A stretch of DNA of 64,000 nt. It comes from an uncultured Eubacteriales bacterium. GTDB taxonomy: Bacteria; Bacillota; Clostridia; Oscillospirales; Oscillospiraceae. The stretch is taken from assembly GCA_900319635.1 (NCBI GenBank), contig ONPF01000002.1:111109-175108 (forward strand), read 5' to 3'. Below are positions 52,064 through 60,085 of this stretch, piece by piece (within the stretch, counting starts at the first letter, position 1; the number at the start of each line of letters is the position of its first letter). A program made the translations under genes and the position numbers. The notes under the pieces are model-generated. The model did not search any database. It had not been told where the DNA came from and was given only the letters and a program-made list of their open reading frames with translations.

Positions 52064-52759
52064 ATGAACAAACGTCTGCAAGCCATCGAGGCGCTGGTGC
52101 GCCCCGGCCGCGGCCTCATCGACGTGGGCACGGATCACGGCTATCTGCCCGTGTCCCTGGCCCGGCACGGCTACCCCGGCGCGCTCTTCGCTTCGGACCT
52201 GCGGGAGGGGCCGCTGAACGCCGCCCGCCGCAGCGCCCGGGAGGCCGGCCTTGACGAGCGCATCACCTTCCAGCTCTGTGACGGGCTGGAGCTCTGCGAC
52301 CCGGACGCGGTGGACACCATCGTCGTCGCCGGCATGGGGGGTGACACCGTCTGCGGCATCCTGGATCGGGCGGACTGGTGCCTGGATCCTCGCTACCGGC
52401 TGATCCTCCAGCCCATGACAAGGGCCGAGGTGCTGCGCTACTGGCTCACGAACAACGGCTTTGTCATTGAGGAGGAGCGCCTGGTGGAGGACGCGGGGGA
52501 GATCTACGCCCTTTTTACCGCCCGCTTCGGCGGGGAGACGCGCCTCAGCGACGCGGAGCTCTACACCGGCGCCTTTGCGCTGGTGGAAGGGGAGAGGCTC
52601 TGGCCGGAATTTCTGCGCCTGCAGCGCAAGCGGATGGAGAAGCTCCTCGCCGGCCTGCGGCAGAGCGGCCGGGAGCCGGGACGCCTGAACTTGATGGAGG
52701 CGATCCTCCGCGATTTGAAAGAGAGGGAAGACCATGCCCAGCATTCAGGAGATCTATGA
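52064..52759 (+). CDS. trmK: tRNA (adenine-22-N1)-methyltransferase TrmK
   Basis: 231 residues. SAM site IDVGTDHGYLPVSLA, then VVAGMGGDTVCGIL, the TrmK catalytic region, and a C-terminal coiled coil. Methylates A22 of some tRNAs. The ATG at 52064 follows GGAAGGGGG. The leader contains a palindrome CCCCCTCCGGGGG resembling family C. Overlaps nif3 by 26 nt, the usual Firmicute pair. Confidence 0.93.
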   Translation: MNKRLQAIEALVRPGRGLIDVGTDHGYLPVSLARHGYPGALFASDLREGPLNAARRSAREAGLDERITFQLCDGLELCDPDAVDTIVVAGMGGDTVCGILDRADWCLDPRYRLILQPMTRAEVLRYWLTNNGFVIEEERLVEDAGEIYALFTARFGGETRLSDAELYTGAFALVEGERLWPEFLRLQRKRMEKLLAGLRQSGREPGRLNLMEAILRDLKEREDHAQHSGDL

Positions 52760-53498
52760 GAAACTCTGCCTCTGGGCGCCGCCGGAAACCCAGATGGACT
52801 TTGACAATTCCGGCTTCCTGCTGGGCCACGGGGAGAGAGCCGTCACCCGCGTCCTGCTGTCCCTGGACATCACCGTGCCGGTGATCGAGGAGGCGGCGGC
52901 CTGGGGCGCGGAGCTCATCGTGTCCCACCACCCGCTCATCTTCCACCCCCTCCGCTCGCTGCATGAGACGGGGGAGGGCGGCCGCGCCCTGCGCCTTGCG
53001 GAAAAGGGCATCGCGGCCATCTGTATGCACACGAACCTGGACATCGCCCGGGGCGGCGTCAACGACGTGCTGATCCGCCTGCTGGGCGCCGAGCCCGAGG
53101 CCGCGCTGGATTCCGAGGGCTGCGGCCGGGTGGGCACGCTGCCGGAGGCCCTGCCCCTTTGCGACTTCCTTGCCCGCTGCAAGGAGCGCCTGGGGGCGGA
53201 GGGGCTGCGCTATGTTAACGGCGGCAGACCGGTGCGCCGCCTTGCGGTGATGGGCGGCTCCGGCGGCTCTGCCCTGGGCTGTGCCGTTTCCAAGGGCTGC
53301 GACAGCTATGTGACCGCCGACGTGAAGCACGACGTGTTTCTGGAGGCGGCGGAGCTGGGGGTGAACCTCATCGACGCCGGGCATTTCTGCACGGAGAATC
53401 CCGTGATCCCCGCCCTCTGCGCCCGCCTGCGGGAGGCTTTTCCTGATGTGGACTTTCGCGTCTCTCAGCGCCACACCCAGACCCCGCACTTCTTTTGA
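52734..53498 (+). CDS. Nif3-like dinuclear metal-centre protein
   Basis: 254 residues, the short form without the inserted domain. Metal ligands in SHHPLIFHP, HTNLD and DAGHFCTEN. It forms a hexameric ring; biochemical role uncertain, perhaps linked to GTP cyclohydrolase-like chemistry or metal handling. Confidence 0.92.
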   Translation: MPSIQEIYEKLCLWAPPETQMDFDNSGFLLGHGERAVTRVLLSLDITVPVIEEAAAWGAELIVSHHPLIFHPLRSLHETGEGGRALRLAEKGIAAICMHTNLDIARGGVNDVLIRLLGAEPEAALDSEGCGRVGTLPEALPLCDFLARCKERLGAEGLRYVNGGRPVRRLAVMGGSGGSALGCAVSKGCDSYVTADVKHDVFLEAAELGVNLIDAGHFCTENPVIPALCARLREAFPDVDFRVSQRHTQTPHFF

Positions 53499-53507
53499 CG
53501 CGCCCCT

Positions 53508-53625
53508 GCCATTGCGAACCAGTGCGCTTTGCCTCCCCTGAAAGGGGTCTTGGGTGTGTCGCCCGGCATCTCCCGCAAGCCGGGTGACGGAGGGGTTTCC
53601 CCGTAGGGGCGGCTATCAGCCGCCC
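53508..53625. repeat. Families T, C and P fragments before spoIVA
   Basis: CATTGCGAACCAGTGCGC (start of family T), family C at 53529-53596 with a longer stem GCCCGGC ... GCCGGGT, and a left half of family P at 53602-53625 (GTAGGGGCGGCTATCAGCCG). Confidence 0.6.
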
Positions 53626-53685
53626 GCAGATTTCCCGTCACCTAACTACTGCGCACTACGCGCTTAGCACTCGTTCCCCCGGCTT

Positions 53686-53715
53686 GTTCTATCACGCCTT
53701 CGCGTCTCATACACT
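53686..53715 (+). promoter_or_regulatory. Possible SigE promoter for spoIVA
   Basis: CATACACT (53708-53715) matches the SigE -10 consensus. GTTCTATC, 14 bp upstream (53686-53693), is a weak -35. It lies 38 bp before the ATG. Confidence 0.45.
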
Positions 53716-53752
53716 CGTAGCAGCGAGAATGTGAGAGCGGAGGCGTTTTTAT

Positions 53753-55231
53753 ATGAGTGAAAGCAAAATCTACGAGCAGCTGTCCCAGCGCACCGGCGGC
53801 GCCTGCATGCTGGGCGTGGTGGGGCCGGTGCGCACCGGAAAGTCCAGCTTTATCCAGCGCTTTATGGAGAAGCTGGTGATCCCCCGGATCGAGAACAGCT
53901 ACATGCGGCAGCGCGCCTGGGATGAGCTGCCGCAGAGCGGCTCCGGCCGCAGCATCATGACCGCCGAGCCCAAATTTGTGCCGGAGGAGCCGGTGAGTAT
54001 CGCCCTGGGGGAGAACAGCGCCCTCTCCGTCCGGCTGGTGGACTGCGTGGGCTACATGGTGGAGGGCGCTGCCGGTCAGATGGAGGACGGTAAGGAGCGC
54101 ATGGTGACCACCCCCTGGTTCGACCACGAGGTGACCATGTCCCAGGCGGCGGAGCAGGGGACGGCGCTGGTGATCCGCCAGCACGCCGATATCGGCATCG
54201 TGGTCACCTGCGACGGCAGCATCTGCGAGCTTCCCCGGGAGGCCTATCGGGAGCCGGAGGGACGGGTGATCCGGGAGCTGCAGGAGATCGGCAAGCCCTT
54301 CGTGGTGATCCTGAACAGCAGCGACCCGGAAGGGGAGGAGGCGCAGCGGGCAGCGGAGGAGATCCGGCAGGAATACGGCGTGGGCTGCCTGCCGGTGAAC
54401 TGTCTGAGCCTGGAGGAGGCGCAGATCGTGGAGCTGCTGCGCCTTGCGCTGGAGGCTTTTCCCCTCCGTTCCCTGGGCTTCTACTTGCCGCCCTGGGTCA
54501 ACGCTCTGCCTGACGGCGAAGGCCCCCGCGCCGCCATCTTCGAAGCCGTGCGCGCGGCAGGGGAGGGGATCGAGACCCTCGGCCAGCTCTCCCAGGTGCT
54601 GGAGCGGCTGCGGGAGGGCGAGCTCTTTTCCGCCGTGGAGATCGCGTCGGAGGATCTGGGCCGCGGCGCCGCGCTCATACGCCTGGAGCTGCCCCGGGCG
54701 ATGTACTACGAGCAGCTCTCCCGGCTCAGCGGCCTGGAGATCGGGGACGACCGGGCGCTTCTGACGGCGCTTCAGGAGCTCAGCCAGGCCGGCCACGCCT
54801 ATGCAAGGGTTCGCGAGGCGCTGGAGGACGTTGAGAAAACCGGCTACGGCGTGGTGCTGCCCGATGCGGATCAGATGCGCCTGGAGCAGCCCCAGATCGT
54901 GCAGCAGGGCGGCAAATACAGCGTGAAGCTCCGCGCCGGCGCCCCGGTCATTCACATGCTGCGCACGGAGGTGGACTGCGAGGTGAACCCCGCCATCGGC
55001 GGCGACAGTGCCAGCGACGACATCCTGGGCTTTCTGCTCCAGGGCTTTGACGGGGACGTGAACCGGATCTGGGAATCCAAGATCTTCGGCCGCTCCCTCA
55101 ACGAGCTGGCGGAGGAGAGCCTGCACACCCGTATCGCCTCCCTGCCGGAGAACGCCAAGCTCCGCCTGCGGGAGACCCTGCAGCGCCTCGTCAACGAGGA
55201 CAGCAGCGGCCTCATCTGCATCCTTCTTTAA
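53753..55231 (+). CDS. spoIVA: Stage IV sporulation protein A (coat ATPase)
   Basis: 492 residues, normal. N-terminal ATPase with Walker A GPVRTGKSS at 24-32, VDCVGYMVEGA and HADIGIVVTCDGS; then a long middle domain and the C-terminal tail SSGLICILL, needed in Bacillus for anchoring to SpoVM. It hydrolyses ATP to polymerise into the basement layer of the coat. GCGGAGGCG lies upstream of the ATG. Confidence 0.97.
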   Translation: MSESKIYEQLSQRTGGACMLGVVGPVRTGKSSFIQRFMEKLVIPRIENSYMRQRAWDELPQSGSGRSIMTAEPKFVPEEPVSIALGENSALSVRLVDCVGYMVEGAAGQMEDGKERMVTTPWFDHEVTMSQAAEQGTALVIRQHADIGIVVTCDGSICELPREAYREPEGRVIRELQEIGKPFVVILNSSDPEGEEAQRAAEEIRQEYGVGCLPVNCLSLEEAQIVELLRLALEAFPLRSLGFYLPPWVNALPDGEGPRAAIFEAVRAAGEGIETLGQLSQVLERLREGELFSAVEIASEDLGRGAALIRLELPRAMYYEQLSRLSGLEIGDDRALLTALQELSQAGHAYARVREALEDVEKTGYGVVLPDADQMRLEQPQIVQQGGKYSVKLRAGAPVIHMLRTEVDCEVNPAIGGDSASDDILGFLLQGFDGDVNRIWESKIFGRSLNELAEESLHTRIASLPENAKLRLRETLQRLVNEDSSGLICILL

Positions 55232-55265
55232 ATCTCCTTTGACTTGGAGAGGGGGAGAAGCTATA

Positions 55266-55994
55266 ATGGAGACAAAACAGCGGAAAAAGACGGATCCCTT
55301 TCGGCGCCAGCGCATCACCGCGACCCTCTGCGCCCTGGCGGTGCTGCTGGGCTCGCTCTGGATCGCCTCGCTGCTTCAGCCGGAGACGGCGGAGACCTTT
55401 GCCCCGGCCTCGCCCATCCGCCTGGTGCTGGATCCGGGGCACGGCGGGGTGGACGGCGGCGCCATCGCCTACAACGGCGTGAAGGAGAGCGATTTGAACC
55501 TGGCCATCGCCCTGCGCCTGCGGGATCTGGCCGCCTTCTACGGGCTGGAGACCTCCATGACCCGGGAGGATGACCGCACCCTCAGCGACGACGAGCACTA
55601 CAGCGAGCATGAGGATCTGGTGAGCCGGGCGGCGTTTCTCAACGCCGAAGGCGGCCTCTGTCTCAGCATCCACCAGAACACCTTTCCCACCTCGCAGCCC
55701 CGGGGCGCCCAGGTGCTCTACGGGGCAGGGGAGGAGAGCCGCCGCCTGGGCCAGCGGATCCAGAACTGCATCGTATCCCATCTGCAGCCGGAGAACCGAA
55801 GGGTGGCGGAGCCCGCCTCCTCCGGCCTCTATCTGCCCAGCCATGTGGAGCATCCCTTCGCGCTGGTGGAGTGCGGCTTTCTGTCCAATCTCTCGGAGCT
55901 GCAGGAGCTCAGCAGCGAGCGGTATCAGAAATCCTTCGCGGCGGTGCTGCTATGCGCCTGCCTGCAATACGCGCATGATTCAGAGATCGGATAA
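55266..55994 (+). CDS. cwlD: N-acetylmuramoyl-L-alanine amidase CwlD
   Basis: 242 residues. N-terminal TM or signal segment about 20-40, then an Amidase_3 domain: LVLDPGHGGVDGGA, KESDLNLAIALRL, SIHQN, VECGFLSN (zinc His, Glu, His and catalytic Glu). CwlD helps make muramic-lactam in the spore cortex. The location after spoIVA fits. The ATG at 55266 follows GGGGAGAAG. Confidence 0.9.
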   Translation: METKQRKKTDPFRRQRITATLCALAVLLGSLWIASLLQPETAETFAPASPIRLVLDPGHGGVDGGAIAYNGVKESDLNLAIALRLRDLAAFYGLETSMTREDDRTLSDDEHYSEHEDLVSRAAFLNAEGGLCLSIHQNTFPTSQPRGAQVLYGAGEESRRLGQRIQNCIVSHLQPENRRVAEPASSGLYLPSHVEHPFALVECGFLSNLSELQELSSERYQKSFAAVLLCACLQYAHDSEIG

Positions 55995-55998
55995 ACCC

Positions 55999-56080
55999 GT
56001 AGGGAGCGATCCCCAGATCGCTCCGCTTGCTTCTCCAGACGAAGCGGTGTACGCGGAGGCATCCCCGGATACCTCCCTGC
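55999..56080. repeat. Family P element with alternate stems
   Basis: Left GTAGGGAGCGATC-CCCA-GATCGCTCC, right GGAGGCATCC-CCG-GATACCTCCCT, ending CTGC where others have CTAC. Stem bases differ from other copies on both arms. Confidence 0.65.
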
Positions 56081-56132
56081 GGTGCGGCGATCCGCTTATC
56101 CTCTCAAGCGAAAGATAAAAGGAGAATACACC

Positions 56133-57494
56133 ATGGCCAATAAAAAGAAAACGGTCTATGTCTGCTCGGAGTGCGGAGCCGAAACCGCAAACTGGGCGGG
56201 GAAGTGCCCCAGCTGCGGCATGTGGAACACCCTGAAGGAGCTGGACCTGGGCGAAAAGCCCGCCCGCCGGGGCGCTCCCATCCTCAAAAAGGAGCCGCAG
56301 AAGCTCTCCGCGCTGGGTACCGAGGCGGAGACCCGCTTCCTCACCGGCATCCCTGAGTTTGACCGGGTACTGGGCGGCGGCGCGGTGCTGGGCTCTCTGA
56401 ACCTGGTGGGCGGCGCCCCCGGCATCGGCAAGTCCACGCTGCTGCTGCAGATGTGCGCCACCGTGGAGCCCGACCGGGTGCTGCTCTACGTCACCGCGGA
56501 GGAGAGCGAGTGCCAGCTCAAGCTCCGGGCCCAGCGCCTGGGGGTGGAGAGCGAGCAGCTCTATGTCCTAGCCGAGACGGAGCTGGAGAGCATCCTGGCC
56601 GCGGCGGAGTCTCTGGCGCCGGACATTCTGATTCTGGACTCCATCCAGACCGTGGCCAGCTCCCTGGTGGATTCCGCCCCCGGCAGCGTGACCCAGGTGC
56701 GGGAGTGCACCCTGCAGCTCATGCGCTGGGCGAAGGAAAAGGGGCTCACCATCTTCGTGGTGGGCCACATCACCAAGGAGGGCAGCATCGCCGGCCCCAA
56801 GGTGCTGGAGCATATGGTGGACTGCGTGCTCTATTTCGAGGGCGAACGCAGCACAAGCTTCCGCATCCTCCGCGCCGCCAAGAACCGCTTCGGCTCCACC
56901 AACGAGATCGGCGTCTTTGAGATGAACGAGGAGGGGCTGCGCTGCGTGGCGAACCCCTCGGAACTGCTGCTCTCCGGCCGCCCGGCCAACAGCCCCGGCA
57001 CCTGTGTGGCCTGCGTCGTCGAGGGCACCCGGCCGCTCCTGGCCGAGGTGCAGGCGCTGGTCACCCCCTCCGCCTACAACGCCGCCCGGCGCTCCAACGG
57101 CATCGACTACAACCGGGCCGCCATGCTGCTGGCCGTACTGGAAAAGCGGGGCGGCCTGCCGGTGGGCAGCTGCGACGCCTATATCAACGTGGTGGGCGGC
57201 CTGAGCCTGGATGAGCCCGCCGCGGATCTGGCGACGGTGCTGGCCGTGGCCTCCAGCTATTTGGATCGCCCCCTGGGCGCGGATCTTGCCGCCATCGGCG
57301 AAGTGGGCCTGGCAGGGGAGATCCGCAGCGTCAGCAATCTGAACCAGCGCCTCAGCGAGATCGCCCGCCTGGGCTTTGCCCGCTGCGTGATCCCCGCCCA
57401 TGTGCGCCACGAGCTGCGCAAGCCGAAGGGGCTGCAGCTCATCTCGGTAAAGAACGTGGCCGAGGCCATCGGCGCCGTGCTGGGCAGAAAATGA
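56133..57494 (+). CDS. radA: DNA repair protein RadA
   Basis: 453 residues. Zinc motif CSECGAETANWAGKCPSCG, Walker A GGAPGIGKST, KNRFGSTNEIG motif, and a Lon-like C-terminal domain. It drives branch migration in recombination. The ATG at 56133 has AAGGAG 9 nt upstream. It overlaps the next gene by 4 nt. Confidence 0.97.
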   Translation: MANKKKTVYVCSECGAETANWAGKCPSCGMWNTLKELDLGEKPARRGAPILKKEPQKLSALGTEAETRFLTGIPEFDRVLGGGAVLGSLNLVGGAPGIGKSTLLLQMCATVEPDRVLLYVTAEESECQLKLRAQRLGVESEQLYVLAETELESILAAAESLAPDILILDSIQTVASSLVDSAPGSVTQVRECTLQLMRWAKEKGLTIFVVGHITKEGSIAGPKVLEHMVDCVLYFEGERSTSFRILRAAKNRFGSTNEIGVFEMNEEGLRCVANPSELLLSGRPANSPGTCVACVVEGTRPLLAEVQALVTPSAYNAARRSNGIDYNRAAMLLAVLEKRGGLPVGSCDAYINVVGGLSLDEPAADLATVLAVASSYLDRPLGADLAAIGEVGLAGEIRSVSNLNQRLSEIARLGFARCVIPAHVRHELRKPKGLQLISVKNVAEAIGAVLGRK

Positions 57495-58210
57495 GCCTGA
57501 TCCTCCTGGGCGAACGTTATCGCCCCCATCTTGACGCACCGCTGCGTAATCTGGGGCTGAACCCGCTGTATCTGCCCGATAACCCCATGCTTGACCCCAG
57601 GCTTGCCGGCCACGCGGATCTCAGCGTCTTCGCGGCAGGGGAGCGCATCTGGCTTTCTCCGCAGCTAAAGGGAACCGAAATCCATGAAATACTTCTTAAA
57701 ATCGGGTATTTCGTTTATTTCCCGAACATTTTGGAGGGAAAAACATATCCGGCGGACGCCCATCTGAATCTCTGCGCGGTAGGAAAGCATCTGTTTTTCT
57801 CCCCAAAAGCCAGCGTGCCGGCGATTGTGGAGTTTTTAACAATCTCAGAGGACTATCAGCCGATTCCGGTCAAGCAGGCTTATCTCCGCTGCGCCATGCT
57901 GCCGGCGGATGAGGAGAGCATCATCACCGCAGATCCCGGCGTTGCGAAGGCCGCAAGAGCGGCAGGACTGCAGGTGCTGCAAATCGAGCCCGGCCATGTG
58001 GCGCTGGAGGGCTATGACTACGGCTTTCTTGGCGGCGCTGGATTCCTGCTGACGGAGCAAAAGATCGCGGTTTTGACCGGACGTCTGGACAGACATCCGG
58101 ACAAGGGGAGGATCGAAGCGTTTTTGCGGGAGCGCGGCCTTGCGCTGCATATCCTGACAGACGAGCCGATCTTCGATATCGGCAGCGCCTTTGTTTTTGC
58201 GCACAGATGA
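57491..58210 (+). CDS. DUF6873-like putative pentein-fold protein
   Basis: 239 residues. Alternating strands with LLGERYRPHL, LYLPDNPMLDPRLAGHADLS, EGKTYPADAHLNLCAVG, ITADPGVAKAARAAG and GFLGGAGFL. This resembles a clostridial family assigned to the GME/pentein fold, but I recall the link only by pattern. The DxxH and Cys of active penteins are not clearly present. Translationally coupled to radA (ATGA). Confidence 0.6.
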   Translation: MSLILLGERYRPHLDAPLRNLGLNPLYLPDNPMLDPRLAGHADLSVFAAGERIWLSPQLKGTEIHEILLKIGYFVYFPNILEGKTYPADAHLNLCAVGKHLFFSPKASVPAIVEFLTISEDYQPIPVKQAYLRCAMLPADEESIITADPGVAKAARAAGLQVLQIEPGHVALEGYDYGFLGGAGFLLTEQKIAVLTGRLDRHPDKGRIEAFLRERGLALHILTDEPIFDIGSAFVFAHR

Positions 58211-58280
58211 TCGAGACCGGCGTAACGCCAAAGTCTGTCCTTGCAAATCCGTCCGTTCCTTTGCTGAAATCCAAATCTGT

Positions 58281-58320
58281 CATTGCGAGCCAGTGACCGT
58301 CGTTACTGGCGTGGCAATCC
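58281..58320. repeat. Family T element (simple form)
   Basis: CATTGCGAG-CCAGT-GACCGTCGTT-ACTGG-CGTGGCAATCC: ATTGC pairs with GCAAT and CCAGT with ACTGG. It is the most downstream repeat of this kind in the window. Confidence 0.7.
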
Positions 58321-58358
58321 GTTATGGGGCGTAAGCCGTCCTGCAGCCAAAGCTTTGC

Positions 58359-58387
58359 TTGACAGCCGCCGGACAATCTTATATAAT
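58359..58387 (+). promoter_or_regulatory. Exact consensus SigA promoter for the Xer gene
   Basis: TTGACA (58359-58364), 17-bp spacer, TATAAT (58382-58387). A leader of about 105 nt precedes the ATG. Confidence 0.9.
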
Positions 58388-58498
58388 AGCGTCAGCAGGG
58401 AAGCCAAGCGTTTCCCTGCCCGGCTTAAACACAAAATATCGCATAATATAAATTTAGCGAGATTTTAATTGCATTTTTACAGCTTGGGAGGGCTTTCT

Positions 58499-59500
58499 AT
58501 GAAATGGGACGAAATCAATGACGTGCCGGATCTGGTGATGGAATTTCTGGAATACCATTCCACGGTGCGCGGTCATTCCGATCGCACGGTGCTGGCCTAT
58601 TATCTGGATCTGAAAATTCTGCTGCGCTTTCTGAAAAAACGCCGCCGTCTGGTAGATCCCCAGACGCCCTTTGACGAGATCGATATTACCGACGTGGATC
58701 TGGATTTCCTCAAAGCCATTCGCATTGAGGAGCTCTATCGGTATCAGTCCTATTCGCCGGAATCCGGCCAGGCGCTCTCCGCAGCCAGCCGCTGCCGCCG
58801 AACCTCCACCGTCAAATCCTTCTTCAATTATCTTGTCACCAAGCGCCATCTGCTGGACAAAAACATCACCCAGGAGCTGGACATGCCCAAGCGCCAGGCC
58901 AGTCTGCCGCGCTATCTGGAGGAAGCCGAATGCGAACGCCTGCTGGCCGCCTGTGACGATAAATACGGTCTCCGTGATTATGCGATATTAATGCTGTTCC
59001 TGTCCTGCGGCCTGCGGGTATCGGAGCTGGTGTCCTTAAACCTGACAGACGTGTACGAGGATCATGTGCGGGTTCTGGGCAAAGGCAACAAAGAGCGCGT
59101 GGTCTACTTCGGCGAGGGCTGCCGGGAGGCCATCGACGACTATTTAATGGTCAGAAATGTTGAAAAAGTGCCGGAAAAAGACAAAAACGCCCTGTTTATC
59201 AGCCAGAAAAATTGTAGATTCGGTGTGCGCGGTGTTCAGCAGATGGTGGAGAAAAAGCTCCTGGAGGCCGGCCTGGATCCCAGCCGCTACTCCCCGCATA
59301 AGCTGCGCCACACCGCGGCGACTCTGATGCTCAAAAACGGCGTGGACACCCGCGCCCTGCAGGAGGTGCTGGGTCACAGCAATCTGAACACAACCCAGAT
59401 CTATACCCACCTGGATAACGCCGCGCTCCATGAAGCTGCCCTCGCAAACCCCATCGGCCGCAGGACCCGGAAAACGGATGAAGAGACGTGTGAACAATAG
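58499..59500 (+). CDS. XerC/XerD-family tyrosine recombinase
   Basis: 333 residues. N-terminal SAM-like core-binding domain (about 15-125), catalytic domain with GLRVSELVSL (Arg), GKGNKER (Lys), HKLRHTAAT (His, Arg), LGHSNLNTTQIYTH (His and nucleophile Tyr). Size and lack of nearby att sites favour a chromosome-dimer resolvase over a phage integrase. GGGAGG lies before the ATG. No convincing dif site was found nearby. Confidence 0.92.
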   Translation: MKWDEINDVPDLVMEFLEYHSTVRGHSDRTVLAYYLDLKILLRFLKKRRRLVDPQTPFDEIDITDVDLDFLKAIRIEELYRYQSYSPESGQALSAASRCRRTSTVKSFFNYLVTKRHLLDKNITQELDMPKRQASLPRYLEEAECERLLAACDDKYGLRDYAILMLFLSCGLRVSELVSLNLTDVYEDHVRVLGKGNKERVVYFGEGCREAIDDYLMVRNVEKVPEKDKNALFISQKNCRFGVRGVQQMVEKKLLEAGLDPSRYSPHKLRHTAATLMLKNGVDTRALQEVLGHSNLNTTQIYTHLDNAALHEAALANPIGRRTRKTDEETCEQ

Positions 59501-59686
59501 CTATTATATTAAGTTATAGTAAGAAATGTCACAATCTCGCTTGATTTTTCAATATCCGTGTGATACCATATTCAATAGATATCTGTGCCCTAATCTGAAC
59601 GGGACAACACAGTAATCATCCGGATAGGCCGGCGCCTGTTCTCCCCTGCCGACACCGTTCGAATAAAAAATGAAGGAGGTTTTTCA

Positions 59687-60058
59687 ATGCGGACAAAACG
59701 GTTTTTGGCTTTTCTGCTGGTGCTGCTGATGGTAGTATCCCTCTTCCCCGCAGCCGCCCTGGCGGAAGGCTCCGATGACGAACCCCTGGTTGAAGACGTC
59801 CCCCCTGCTGAGGTGGCTCCCGAGGCCGAAGCGGAAGCCGAAGAGGAACTTGAGCCCCTGCCTGAGGATCCCGAGGACGGGGAAATCGAGGCGCTTGTTC
59901 CCGAAGAAGATGTGGCCGAGCCCGAGGCTGACCCTGTGCTCTACGATCTCTGGGTCTGCGGCGTGCAGGTCACCAGCTCGAACAAGGGCAGCATCGTGCC
60001 TGGCGTTTCCTTCAACGCGACCACGAATACACTTTCCTTTAACGGGAATGCTGTTTAG
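59687..60058 (+). CDS. N-terminal part of a secreted dockerin protein, ended by an in-frame TAG
   Basis: 123 residues. Signal peptide to about residue 26 (AALA), an acidic Glu/Pro linker, then YDLWVCGVQVTSSNKGSIVP, the start of a surface domain. The TAG at 60056-60058 ends the frame. The same frame continues (TLANSEYTDVL) into the next entry without a shift, so these are two parts of one 883-codon gene. GAAGGAGG precedes the ATG. Confidence 0.8.
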   Translation: MRTKRFLAFLLVLLMVVSLFPAAALAEGSDDEPLVEDVPPAEVAPEAEAEAEEELEPLPEDPEDGEIEALVPEEDVAEPEADPVLYDLWVCGVQVTSSNKGSIVPGVSFNATTNTLSFNGNAV

Positions 60059-60085
60059 ACTCTTGCCAATTCGGAATATACCGAT

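Noticed and set aside
55239-55267. TTGACT-17-TATAAT promoter-like sequence at cwlD
   Set aside because: The -10 box overlaps the cwlD ATG, so a transcript would start inside the gene; probably chance, with the G-rich spacer being the ribosome site.
59501-59560. A dif site after the Xer gene
   Set aside because: The A/T-rich stretch has a TATATTA centre, but neither arm matches the Firmicute dif consensus.
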